Positions 1-5,102 of a stretch of 8,092 nt of DNA are shown piece after piece. The notes beneath the pieces were generated by a model. It ran no database searches and had not been told where the DNA came from. It was given only the letters and a program-made list of their open reading frames with translations. Numbering within the stretch: the stretch's first letter is position 1; each line of letters opens with the position of its first letter. The stretch covers positions 1 to 8,092 of the forward strand of contig JAKAAE010000066.1 of NCBI GenBank assembly GCA_021797225.1, read 5' to 3'. The translations under genes and the position numbers were made by a program. This DNA comes from Thermoplasmata archaeon. GTDB taxonomy: Archaea > Thermoplasmatota > Thermoplasmata > Thermoplasmatales > Thermoplasmataceae.

Positions 1-227
1 TCATATTTCCACATGTTTCCAGGATGATTTACGGAGGATCAAATAAATATGTAATACCATCATCGGCTATTCTCGGAGCAACATTTTTAATCATTGCCAA
101 TGATATAGCACACATGATCATTATCGGCGAGGTAATACCGGTAGGGATAATAACCGGAATTATAGGTGTTCCTTTTTTCATGATCTTAATGACTAGGATT
201 TCAAAGCGGGGTTATTATAATGCTTGA
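1..227 (+). CDS. FecCD/BtuC-type ABC transporter permease, C-terminal fragment
   Basis: This is the last 74 codons of a membrane permease whose 5' part lies outside the window; the frame is open from position 3. The fragment begins I-F-P-H-V-S-R, matching the conserved P-H-x-x-R stretch of FecCD permeases. It continues with the usual G-(S/A)-x-x-x-(Y/L)-(V/L)-(I/L)-P-S-S-A-I-L-G-A block, the A-N-D segment and E-V-I-P-V-G-I-I-T, ending in G-V-P-F-F. Two hydrophobic spans are visible, around A-I-L-G-A-T-F-L-I-I-A and around G-I-I-T-G-I-I-G-V-P-F-F-M-I-L. In this family the protein forms the inner-membrane channel for ferric-siderophore, heme or cobalamin uptake; the substrate cannot be read from this fragment. 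Its stop overlaps the start of the following ATPase gene by 8 bp, so the two are surely co-transcribed and probably translationally coupled. A Met at 24 is internal to the domain and is not the true start. Confidence 0.9.
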   Translation, partial: IFPHVSRMIYGGSNKYVIPSSAILGATFLIIANDIAHMIIIGEVIPVGIITGIIGVPFFMILMTRISKRGYYNA

Positions 228-969
228 ACTCAAGGATATATCATTTAAAAGAGGGGCTCTGAATATAGGGCCAATAAATTTTTCCCTGAATCATAGTGAA
301 ATTGTAACAATATGTGGTAAAAATGGTTCTGGGAAAACATCAACGCTCCTTGCAATTAACAGGGAAATAAGGCCTGAATCTGGGGAAATCCTTATAGATA
401 ATAAGAGTCTTAAAACGTTGAATACCAGCGAAATTTCAAGATATACAGGTTATGTTCAGCAGGAGTTGCCTGAACCACTGGGATTGAATGTTAGAGATAT
501 TATGGAAATTAATGGTTTCACTAGAAAATATGATTATCAGGATCTATATAATTCAATGAAAATGTGTGGTGTTGAAAATTTTATCAACCGTGATTACTCC
601 AGCTTGAGTGGTGGGGAAAAAAGAATGATTATGATTGCTGCTGTAATATACCAGAATCCTGAATACATTATACTTGATGAACCATCCTCCTTTCTCGATA
701 TCGATAAAATTAACCTTCTAGTAAAAATACTTAAAAATTTGAAGAATGCTGGGAAAGGTATACTGCTTGTTCTGCATGACATAAACCTCGCTTACAATAT
801 TTCTGATTCCATTATTTTAATGAAAGAGGGAGAAATTTTGTCTTATGGTTCAAAGGACGTAGCCATAAATATAAAAAATCTTGAAATAGCTTATGATGCA
901 AAATTTGACAGGTATATGTCTCCGGAAGGTCTTAGATTTTATCCTACGGAGTTCGGGCAAATCCATTAA
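220..969 (+). CDS. ABC transporter ATP-binding protein, iron-complex/cobalamin type
   Basis: This is the cytoplasmic ATPase that powers the adjacent FecCD permease. All nucleotide-binding motifs are visible in the 249-residue product: Walker A G-K-N-G-S-G-K-T at 33-40, Q-loop Q-Q at 80-81, signature L-S-G-G-E at 129-133, Walker B I-I-L-D-E-P at 150-155, D-loop S-S-F-L-D at 156-160 and H-loop histidine H186 followed by D187. The length is normal for FecE/BtuD-type subunits. The ATG at 220 overlaps the permease end by 8 bp and places the first beta strand (L-E-L-K-D-I-S-F) correctly, so this start is well supported. No clear Shine-Dalgarno sequence precedes it beyond a G-rich GCGGGG about 10 bp upstream, consistent with coupled translation. 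The binding protein and the first part of the operon presumably lie upstream. Substrate (ferric siderophore, heme or B12) is unresolved. Confidence 0.93.
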   Translation: MLELKDISFKRGALNIGPINFSLNHSEIVTICGKNGSGKTSTLLAINREIRPESGEILIDNKSLKTLNTSEISRYTGYVQQELPEPLGLNVRDIMEINGFTRKYDYQDLYNSMKMCGVENFINRDYSSLSGGEKRMIMIAAVIYQNPEYIILDEPSSFLDIDKINLLVKILKNLKNAGKGILLVLHDINLAYNISDSIILMKEGEILSYGSKDVAINIKNLEIAYDAKFDRYMSPEGLRFYPTEFGQIH

Positions 970-989
970 GACTATTAAAAAGTTATTAG

Positions 990-1038
990 TGCTGCAGGGT
1001 TATTATAAATCATGGATTAATATTATCTATTTGCAGCA
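990..1038. repeat. Widely spaced 7-bp inverted repeat upstream of ppcA
   Basis: TGCTGCA (990-996) and TGCAGCA (1032-1038) are exact reverse complements separated by 35 nt. They lie between the end of the ABC ATPase gene and the ppcA TATA box. The pair could be a regulatory site for ppcA or an mRNA 3' structure for the ABC operon, but 7-bp arms this far apart can arise by chance. Confidence 0.3.
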
Positions 1039-1053
1039 ATGAGATAACTGACA

Positions 1054-1059
1054 TTTTTT
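1054..1059 (+). terminator. Possible T-tract terminator of the ABC operon
   Basis: A run of six T residues lies 85 bp after the ABC ATPase stop codon. Archaeal termination commonly occurs at T-rich tracts without a strong hairpin. It sits just upstream of the ppcA TATA box, so it could equally be part of that promoter's upstream sequence. Confidence 0.25.
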
Positions 1060-1068
1060 CTGACAATC

Positions 1069-1078
1069 TTTATTTATA
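1069..1078 (+). promoter_or_regulatory. Archaeal TATA box for ppcA
   Basis: TTTATTTATA is centred about 26 bp before the ATG at 1100, the standard distance to a transcription start in archaea. Transcription would begin at or within a base or two of that ATG, making the message leaderless. This argues against the ATG at 1091, which would lie upstream of the predicted transcription start. Confidence 0.65.
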
Positions 1079-1099
1079 AGTAGTTTTCATATGGTAATT

Positions 1100-2626
1100 A
1101 TGATACCAAAGACTATGTCCACACAGCATCCGGACAATGCAAAGATGCCGCAATGGGCAAGCGGTAAAAATATAATATCGAATGAAGATGAAATAGAGGA
1201 GGCATACATAGCATACAGGGATTTTGGTATAAAGGAGGTTATGTGGGATGCGGAGGGAAAGGATGTGGATACCCATGTCATAAGAAAATTGTTTTCAAAA
1301 AACAGGGAATTCTTTGATAAAAATGTTCTAGGTAGGGATATTTTTTTGACATACAGGGTACCTAATCCCCTTATAGAGGGTGCAGAGAGGAAAATATTGA
1401 ATGAGACCTTAAACAGCATACCACTGAACTACGATGTGGCCAACAGGGTTTTTAACCGGGATATTGCACCTGTATTTGAGGTAATTCTTCCATTTACAAC
1501 AGATTACAAAAGTATGCTAAATGTGGTCAAGTTTTATGAAAAAGGCATTGTGAACACTGAAAATATTGAACTGTATGATAATGTTCATGTGAAGGACATT
1601 ACAGGAAAGGTGTTGCCGGAAAAAATAAATCTTATACCGTTAATAGAAGACAAGGATTCCATATTCAGTATTCAATCCATAATAGAAAAATACAGTGAAA
1701 TCATAAAACCGGAATATATGAGGATATTTATTGCAAGATCCGATCCTGCAATGAACTACGGTATGCTGCCTGCTACACTACTAGCGAAATATGCCATATC
1801 TGGTATGCAGAAAATTTCACAAAAATCCGGGATTGAGCTTTATCCTATAATAGGTGCCGGATCGTCACCGTTTCGTGGAAATCTTGGCCCTGACTCTATT
1901 AAAAAGGCTCTAAGTGAATATGATTCTTATTATACGTTTTCAGTGCAATCTGCCTTCAGGTATGATTATGATGACATTTCAGTGAAAAATGCTGTTTCCA
2001 TGATTAATTCCCATAAACCGGGCAATCCAGAAATATTTAATATGCAGATGGAGGAAGATATAAAAGCCATAATAAATTCGTATTCATCAAGGTTCCAAAA
2101 GATAATAGAGGGAATAGCCCGACCAATAAATGATGTCGCCGCGTATCTCCCAAAGAGGAGGACAAGAAAATTGCATACTGGTCTTTTCGGGTATTCAAGG
2201 AGTACTGGAGATGCCAGATTGCCCAGGGCTATAGCATTTGTAGGAGCTCTTTATTCTATTGGTATACCCCCGGAAATACTTGGAATGTCCATGCTCAGCG
2301 GACTGCCAGAGAGGTATCATAAACTGGTCGATGAACTTTATAAAAATCTGTATTTTGATATACGTTCCAGTGCAAGATATTTCAATTACGAGTCACTGAA
2401 TTACTTAAAAGAAATATGGAAGGTGGATACAGGAATAATACAAATGATAAAAGAGGATATGAATTATATAGAAGATAATATGGGAGTATCGACCGAAAAT
2501 TCTTACAGTGTTCAAAAACACAATATATTTTCTACACTGTTCCTGCTGGCATTCAAGAATAAAAAATTTGACGAAGTTGAGAAATATGCATACGAAATGT
2601 CACTTCTCAGAAAATTTGTGGGTTAG
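1100..2626 (+). CDS. ppcA: Phosphoenolpyruvate carboxylase, archaeal type
   Basis: This enzyme carboxylates PEP with bicarbonate to oxaloacetate and phosphate, an anaplerotic step in the cytoplasm. The 508-residue product has the length of the short archaeal PEPC family, about half that of bacterial/plant PEPC. Diagnostic motifs, numbered from the Met at 1100, are M-S-T-Q-H-P-D-N at 6-13, R-V-P-N-P at 86-90, A-P-V-F-E-V-I-L-P near 123-131, A-R-S-D-P-A-M-N-Y-G-M at 212-222, G-S-S-P-F-R-G-N-L at 254-262, and the basic R-R-T-R-K-L-H-T-G-L-F-G-Y-S-R stretch at 353-367. The C-terminus L-R-K-F-V-G ends like family members, whose final residues carry a conserved (K)-F-x-G. I chose the ATG at 1100 over an in-frame ATG at 1091 because it fits the TATA spacing and the usual few residues before M-S-T-Q-H. 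No frameshift or lost catalytic residue is visible. It appears to be monocistronic. Confidence 0.97.
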   Translation: MIPKTMSTQHPDNAKMPQWASGKNIISNEDEIEEAYIAYRDFGIKEVMWDAEGKDVDTHVIRKLFSKNREFFDKNVLGRDIFLTYRVPNPLIEGAERKILNETLNSIPLNYDVANRVFNRDIAPVFEVILPFTTDYKSMLNVVKFYEKGIVNTENIELYDNVHVKDITGKVLPEKINLIPLIEDKDSIFSIQSIIEKYSEIIKPEYMRIFIARSDPAMNYGMLPATLLAKYAISGMQKISQKSGIELYPIIGAGSSPFRGNLGPDSIKKALSEYDSYYTFSVQSAFRYDYDDISVKNAVSMINSHKPGNPEIFNMQMEEDIKAIINSYSSRFQKIIEGIARPINDVAAYLPKRRTRKLHTGLFGYSRSTGDARLPRAIAFVGALYSIGIPPEILGMSMLSGLPERYHKLVDELYKNLYFDIRSSARYFNYESLNYLKEIWKVDTGIIQMIKEDMNYIEDNMGVSTENSYSVQKHNIFSTLFLLAFKNKKFDEVEKYAYEMSLLRKFVG

Positions 2627-2668
2627 GATAAAGAGAATGCTAAAAATAAATAACTGAAACCGTGGAAC

Positions 2669-2676
2669 TTATAAAT
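2669..2676 (+). promoter_or_regulatory. TATA box for the Nudix gene
   Basis: TTATAAAT is centred about 25.5 bp before the ATG at 2698. It lies inside what would be the N-terminal extension if translation began at the GTG at 2662. The promoter therefore supports leaderless initiation at 2698 and excludes the longer start. Confidence 0.65.
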
Positions 2677-2697
2677 AAATTAATGATATATTTGATA

Positions 2698-3120
2698 ATG
2701 ATTAGATATCCGAGAGTAGCAGTTGGTGGAATTATTATAAAAGAGAAAAAAATACTTCTAGTACTGAGACGCGATGAGCCTGACAGAAATAAATGGGCTA
2801 TACCCGGGGGAAAACTTGAACTAAATGAAACGATTGAAGAAGGCCTGAAACGGGAAATGAAAGAGGAACTTTCCGTGGATATCGAGGTTAGAGAACTGGC
2901 CGGCATTTCTGAATTTATTTCATTAAACTTTCATTATATCATAATAGATTATATATGCAATCCTTTAGGTGAAAACATAAAAACCGGTTCAGATGCACTG
3001 GATGCTGCATATTTTGATCTGGAAAACCTTGGAAATACCGTAAATGATAGTACAAGAGAATTTATTAAAAAACTGAATAGTTCAGAAAAACCTGTTCATA
3101 TAATTAATAGAAAATTCTGA
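2698..3120 (+). CDS. Nudix hydrolase, MutT/ADP-ribose pyrophosphatase-like
   Basis: The protein is predicted to hydrolyse a nucleoside diphosphate linked to another moiety, using Mg2+ held by the Nudix box. The 140-residue product has the expected order: strand R-V-A-V-G-G-I-I-I, K-K-I-L-L-V-L-R-R, then W-A-I-P-G-G-K at 33-39. The Nudix box follows: G38-x5-E44-x7-R52-E53-M54-K55-E56-E57-L58-S59-V60. The catalytic glutamates are all present, but the glycine of the consensus R-E-U-x-E-E-x-G-U is serine (S59). The R-R-D-E-P-D-R-N-K-W-A-I-P-G-G approach resembles small archaeal and bacterial ADP-ribose/NDP-sugar pyrophosphatases, but substrate cannot be fixed from the sequence. The start at 2698 is chosen from the TATA spacing; a GTG at 2662 would add 12 residues encoded over the TATA box. 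The gene has its own promoter 71 bp after ppcA and is convergent with the rubrerythrin-like gene. Confidence 0.88.
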   Translation: MIRYPRVAVGGIIIKEKKILLVLRRDEPDRNKWAIPGGKLELNETIEEGLKREMKEELSVDIEVRELAGISEFISLNFHYIIIDYICNPLGENIKTGSDALDAAYFDLENLGNTVNDSTREFIKKLNSSEKPVHIINRKF

Positions 3121-3145
3121 TTTTTAAAAATATTTAAAAATTAAT
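3121..3145. terminator. AT-only bidirectional terminator between convergent genes
   Basis: The 25-bp spacer between the Nudix stop (+) and the rubrerythrin-like stop (-) is composed only of A and T. It carries a T5 run on the + strand (3121-3125) and T5 runs on the - strand (A5 at 3126-3130 and 3136-3140). T-rich tracts at gene ends fit archaeal intrinsic termination, and this one could serve both converging transcripts. Confidence 0.5.
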
Positions 3146-3532
3146 TTAGAAAGCGTTTTTTGTTCTGTTCAGAGTTTCAGCTATGCCCTTCTCCTGCTCG
3201 GAAAATGCACATAACATTGCTTCTATGTCATCGTGACCTTCTGCTTTTGCAGCATTGGCTACGTTTGTGTACTCGGAAACGTGCTGTTCTGTTTCTTCCC
3301 TTGCCATATCGTTTACGAGACCATCTATTCCCTCATATTTTATCAGAGTTGAGAATATAGCATTGAAATGCCCCAGTTCAACATTGGCCTTGTCTCTCAG
3401 GTCCTTTGCTGTTCTGGAATCACCCATTTTCTCTAAATAACTTGCTGCTGCATTCAGTCTCATGTGATCTTCCGCATTGGCTGTCAAGAGATCTTTAAGA
3501 CCTGCTTCTGTCTTTTCACCTAACACTGACAT
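3146..3532 (-). CDS. Rubrerythrin-like ferritin-fold protein, no rubredoxin domain
   Basis: This is a 128-residue, all-helical protein of the rubrerythrin/ferritin-like type, a family whose diiron members reduce peroxide or handle iron. The four-helix pattern is visible: helix A with A-E-D-H-M-R-L (E21), helix B with E-x-x-H (E52, H55), helix C with E79/E80-x-E82-x-H84 leading into Y88-T-N-V-A-N-A-A-K-A-E-G-H100, and helix D with F-S-E-Q-E-K-G (E112, E114). The phrase Y-x-x-x-A-x-x-A-x-x-E-G-H is characteristic of rubrerythrins. The second E-x-x-H expected in helix D is not seen: the position matching the histidine appears to be K115. The C-terminal rubredoxin Cys4 domain is absent, so an electron donor would have to be another protein. 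The ATG at 3532 is preferred over an upstream in-frame TTG at 3541. Activity is inferred; a degenerate or alternative metal site is possible. Confidence 0.8.
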   Translation of the reverse strand: MSVLGEKTEAGLKDLLTANAEDHMRLNAAASYLEKMGDSRTAKDLRDKANVELGHFNAIFSTLIKYEGIDGLVNDMAREETEQHVSEYTNVANAAKAEGHDDIEAMLCAFSEQEKGIAETLNRTKNAF

Positions 3533-3559
3533 TTTAATCAATTAAACAATCATTAAATG

Positions 3560-3567
3560 TATAAATA
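3560..3567 (-). promoter_or_regulatory. TATA box for the rubrerythrin-like gene
   Basis: On the minus strand this reads TATTTATA, centred about 31 bp before the ATG at 3532. The predicted transcription start falls near 3537-3540, leaving a leader of only 5-8 nt, or none if the TTG at 3541 were used. Confidence 0.55.
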
Positions 3568-3646
3568 CTTATCTTTCCCATTTATGATATAATTGTAAGG
3601 TTTTAGGGAAATAATGAAAGAGATAGTGTTAACAGTACTAAATTAA

Positions 3647-3654
3647 TTTTAAAT
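3647..3654 (+). promoter_or_regulatory. TATA-like box for the G-E-x-H gene
   Basis: TTTTAAAT is centred 25.5 bp before the ATG at 3676, giving a leaderless message. Just downstream are a direct repeat ATCCTAT (3653-3659 and 3671-3677, 18 bp apart) and a short dyad AGCAT/ATGCT (3663-3667, 3676-3680). These lie between the TATA box and start codon, where a repressor could bind, but both are short. Confidence 0.45.
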
Positions 3655-3675
3655 CCTATCATAGCATAACATCCT

Positions 3676-4221
3676 ATGCTTATAATTTCAACTATCGGGG
3701 AATTGCATGAAAATACAGTAGGATACTCATATGAAGATTTTGTCAACTATATCACTGAACTGAATTCTAAAAGTCTAATAATTACTTACACATCGGAAGA
3801 AAATTTCATTAAAAACCCAGAATACTATCGGGAAATCCAACTATTAATGAAGAAATTCACAGTTAACTTCCCTGCAATAAATTACAAAAAATATGACGTA
3901 CTTCGTACTCAGTTCAAATTTAAAACAGAAAGTGCTGAGGATATAACTAAGAAGAATATTACTGATATCATAGACACTGTTATTGACTCATATCTAACGG
4001 GATACTGGAAAAATCCTGAAACGGTAAATTCTGAAATTACAGATAGTATATTTAAGGTAAAAAATAAATTTCTTGAATCAGTAAATTATGATTATGTAGA
4101 AAAATACTGGATTCCATTACATGAAGAAATATATAATTATATTGAAAATAAAAAAGATGAATACGATACTGTAATTACTGACGTGGAAAGTGCATTTTTC
4201 TATAGAGAAAAAAATTTATAA
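3676..4221 (+). CDS. Uncharacterised protein with N-terminal G-E-x-H motif
   Basis: I do not recognise this 181-residue protein with confidence. It starts with a hydrophobic strand and motif L-I-I-S-T-I-G-E-L-H-E-N (G8-E9-L10-H11). A predicted helix Y-E-D-F-V-N-Y-I follows, then a second hydrophobic strand S-L-I-I-T-Y (33-38) followed by acidic residues E41-E42. After that comes Y-R-E-I-Q-L-L-M-K-K-F and N-Y-K-K-Y-D. This order (strand, G-E-x-H, helix, strand, acidic residue, E-x-Q-L helix) loosely recalls the TraB/ChaN/erythromycin-esterase-like group of G-E-x-H proteins. The rest is mostly charged helix rich in Y, N, K and E, with no Cys, transmembrane span or signal peptide. The ATG at 3676 fits a leaderless start from its TATA-like box. 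It is convergent with the RHH gene with only 4 bp between stops. Codon use and AT content suggest a real gene; a function is not assigned. Confidence 0.75.
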   Translation: MLIISTIGELHENTVGYSYEDFVNYITELNSKSLIITYTSEENFIKNPEYYREIQLLMKKFTVNFPAINYKKYDVLRTQFKFKTESAEDITKKNITDIIDTVIDSYLTGYWKNPETVNSEITDSIFKVKNKFLESVNYDYVEKYWIPLHEEIYNYIENKKDEYDTVITDVESAFFYREKNL

Positions 4222-4225
4222 ATAA

Positions 4226-4699
4226 TTATTGAACTATTTTATCTATAAAACTTCCTTTCAAGAGCACTTTTGCCTTACTGACAGTTTTTGGTATGTTTAC
4301 TGTTTTTACCATTATTATTGCATTGACGTATTTATCAAATATTTCATTGTCTATATTCTGGAATGTAAGTGTATCTATATCTTTAAAGATGATTTTTCTA
4401 TCGATTTCCTTCAGATCATCACCGGTTATTTCGAGTTCTTTTATATTTTCTATGTACTGAGATGATCCTTCTTTCATACCCTTAACAAAATCATTGGATA
4501 AGCGCTTTGCATTTTCAACAGTGCCCATAAATGACCTATAAGCTTCATCTGTAACCTGTCCTATGGTTTTGCCTGTATCATTTGAAATTTTCTGGATTCT
4601 CTTATAAAGGTCTGCACTTACACCCTTAATGGATATTGTTTTTCTTACTATCTGTTCATCTTCTTCTGTGCTTTCATTTTCATTATTTTCTTTTGCCAT
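4226..4699 (-). CDS. Ribbon-helix-helix transcriptional regulator with unknown C-terminal domain
   Basis: This is a predicted DNA-binding protein of 157 residues. Residues 1-17 form an acidic, low-complexity tail (N/E-rich). Residues 19-58 match a ribbon-helix-helix fold: strand K-T-I-S-I-K-G, helix S-A-D-L-Y-K-R-I-Q-K-I-S, turn N-D-T-G-K-T, then helix I-G-Q-V-T-D-E-A-Y-R-S-F-M. RHH proteins dimerise so that paired strands contact the major groove. Residues 60-85 look helical, and 86-157 form a beta-rich segment with regularly spaced I/F residues (I-I-F-K-D-I-D-T-L-T-F-Q-N-I-D) that I cannot assign; it may bind a ligand or another protein. The ATG at 4699 lies 24.5 bp from the centre of a TATA box flanked by a 10-bp-arm dyad, which suggests negative autoregulation. 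The gene lies 48 bp downstream of the DUF1805 gene on the same strand but has its own promoter. Confidence 0.78.
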   Translation of the reverse strand: MAKENNENESTEEDEQIVRKTISIKGVSADLYKRIQKISNDTGKTIGQVTDEAYRSFMGTVENAKRLSNDFVKGMKEGSSQYIENIKELEITGDDLKEIDRKIIFKDIDTLTFQNIDNEIFDKYVNAIIMVKTVNIPKTVSKAKVLLKGSFIDKIVQ

Positions 4700-4710
4700 A
4701 AATATATATT

Positions 4711-4740
4711 GTAATCCAGTATATAAGATTACTGGTTTAC
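4711..4740. promoter_or_regulatory. Dyad operator overlapping the RHH gene TATA box
   Basis: Arms GTAATCCAGT (4711-4720) and ACTGGTTTAC (4731-4740) are inverted repeats matching at 9 of 10 positions, with a 10-bp spacer. Their centres are 20 bp apart, about two helical turns, so both arms face the same side of the DNA. The dyad axis (4725.5) falls inside the minus-strand TATA box (4720-4727). A second, competing register exists: GTAATC (4711-4716) with GATTAC (4727-4732). The position is ideal for repression by blocking TBP/TFB, most simply by the RHH protein itself. Confidence 0.6.
4720..4727 (-). promoter_or_regulatory. TATA box for the RHH regulator
   Basis: On the minus strand this reads CTTATATA, centred 24.5 bp before the ATG at 4699, predicting a leaderless transcript. 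It is embedded between the arms of the dyad at 4711-4740. Confidence 0.65.
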
Positions 4741-4747
4741 CATATTT

Positions 4748-5035
4748 CTAAAGTTTGTCTATAATATCCATTATTTTATCTCCCGGTTTGATTCCGAGTT
4801 TTGAGGCATTATCCGTGCATGAATTTACATGGCTATTGAGGACGTCATTTATATCGTTTACCCCGGTTACACGTACTGCAATATCTCCCAGCGAGTTGGC
4901 TGCATCTACATTCAGGTAACCACACATAATGTAACCGGTTTCCCCCTTTACAATAATCATCGGCGCCTTTTTACCGAGCTTCTCATTGATATATTCATAT
5001 TTCTTATTCCCTACTTCTATTTCCTGATTTATCAT
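4748..5035 (-). CDS. DUF1805 (YunC-like) protein
   Basis: The 95-residue product fits the DUF1805/YunC family, small proteins of unknown biochemical role found in archaea and Bacillus. Recognisable blocks are K-A-P-M-I-I-V-K-G-E-T-G-Y-I-M-C-G-Y-L-N at 23-42 (with the hallmark M-C-G-Y-L-N), A-A-N-x-L-G-D-I-A near 45-53, V-T-G-V at 56-59, I-N-D-V-L-N near 62-67, and L-G-I-K-P-G-D near 80-86. The family has an N-terminal beta-rich part involved in oligomerisation. No catalytic residues are established; the conserved Cys38 is notable. I prefer the ATG at 5035 because family members begin only a few residues before the first strand. An in-frame ATG at 5056 would add M-P-L-L-C-I-I and also has a TATA element at suitable distance, so the start is not settled. 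It is divergent from ribonuclease Z and upstream of the RHH gene. Confidence 0.85.
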   Translation of the reverse strand: MINQEIEVGNKKYEYINEKLGKKAPMIIVKGETGYIMCGYLNVDAANSLGDIAVRVTGVNDINDVLNSHVNSCTDNASKLGIKPGDKIMDIIDKL

Positions 5036-5054
5036 AATAATACATAACAAGGGC

Positions 5055-5062
5055 ATATAATT
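5055..5062 (-). promoter_or_regulatory. TATA-like box for the DUF1805 gene
   Basis: On the minus strand this reads AATTATAT, centred 23.5 bp before the ATG at 5035. It supports the shorter start. The palindromic element at 5076-5085 is an alternative that would fit the ATG at 5056. Confidence 0.4.
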
Positions 5063-5075
5063 AATTTATCAAAAA

Positions 5076-5085
5076 TAATATATTA
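5076..5085. promoter_or_regulatory. Palindromic TATA element in the divergent promoter region
   Basis: TAATATATTA is a perfect palindrome. Its centre (5080.5) is 22.5 bp before the ribonuclease Z ATG (5103, +) and 24.5 bp before an ATG on the other strand (5056, -). The A-rich flank at 5071-5075 better fits a TFB-recognition element for the plus direction, so ribonuclease Z is the more probable target. Confidence 0.55.
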
Positions 5086-5102
5086 CGGGGTAATACACAT
5101 AT

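Noticed and set aside
1091..1099. Upstream ATG as ppcA start
   Set aside because: It is only about 17 bp from the TATA centre, so it would precede the predicted transcription start; the ATG at 1100 fits both promoter and family length.
1087..1419. 110-codon open frame on the minus strand within ppcA
   Set aside because: It lies wholly opposite the strongly supported PEP carboxylase coding sequence, and its translation shows no family motif; a shadow of the real gene.
2640..2906. 88-codon minus-strand frame over the Nudix gene
   Set aside because: Serine-rich low-complexity translation typical of the complement of a coding frame, overlapping the Nudix box.
3614..3643. Nine-codon mini-ORF in the divergent promoter region
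   Set aside because: Very short, no supporting signal, and not in a position to act as a leader for the leaderless downstream gene.
4829..5047. 72-codon plus-strand frame opposite the DUF1805 gene
   Set aside because: Y/I/F-rich shadow of a conserved protein; the minus-strand frame carries the family motifs.
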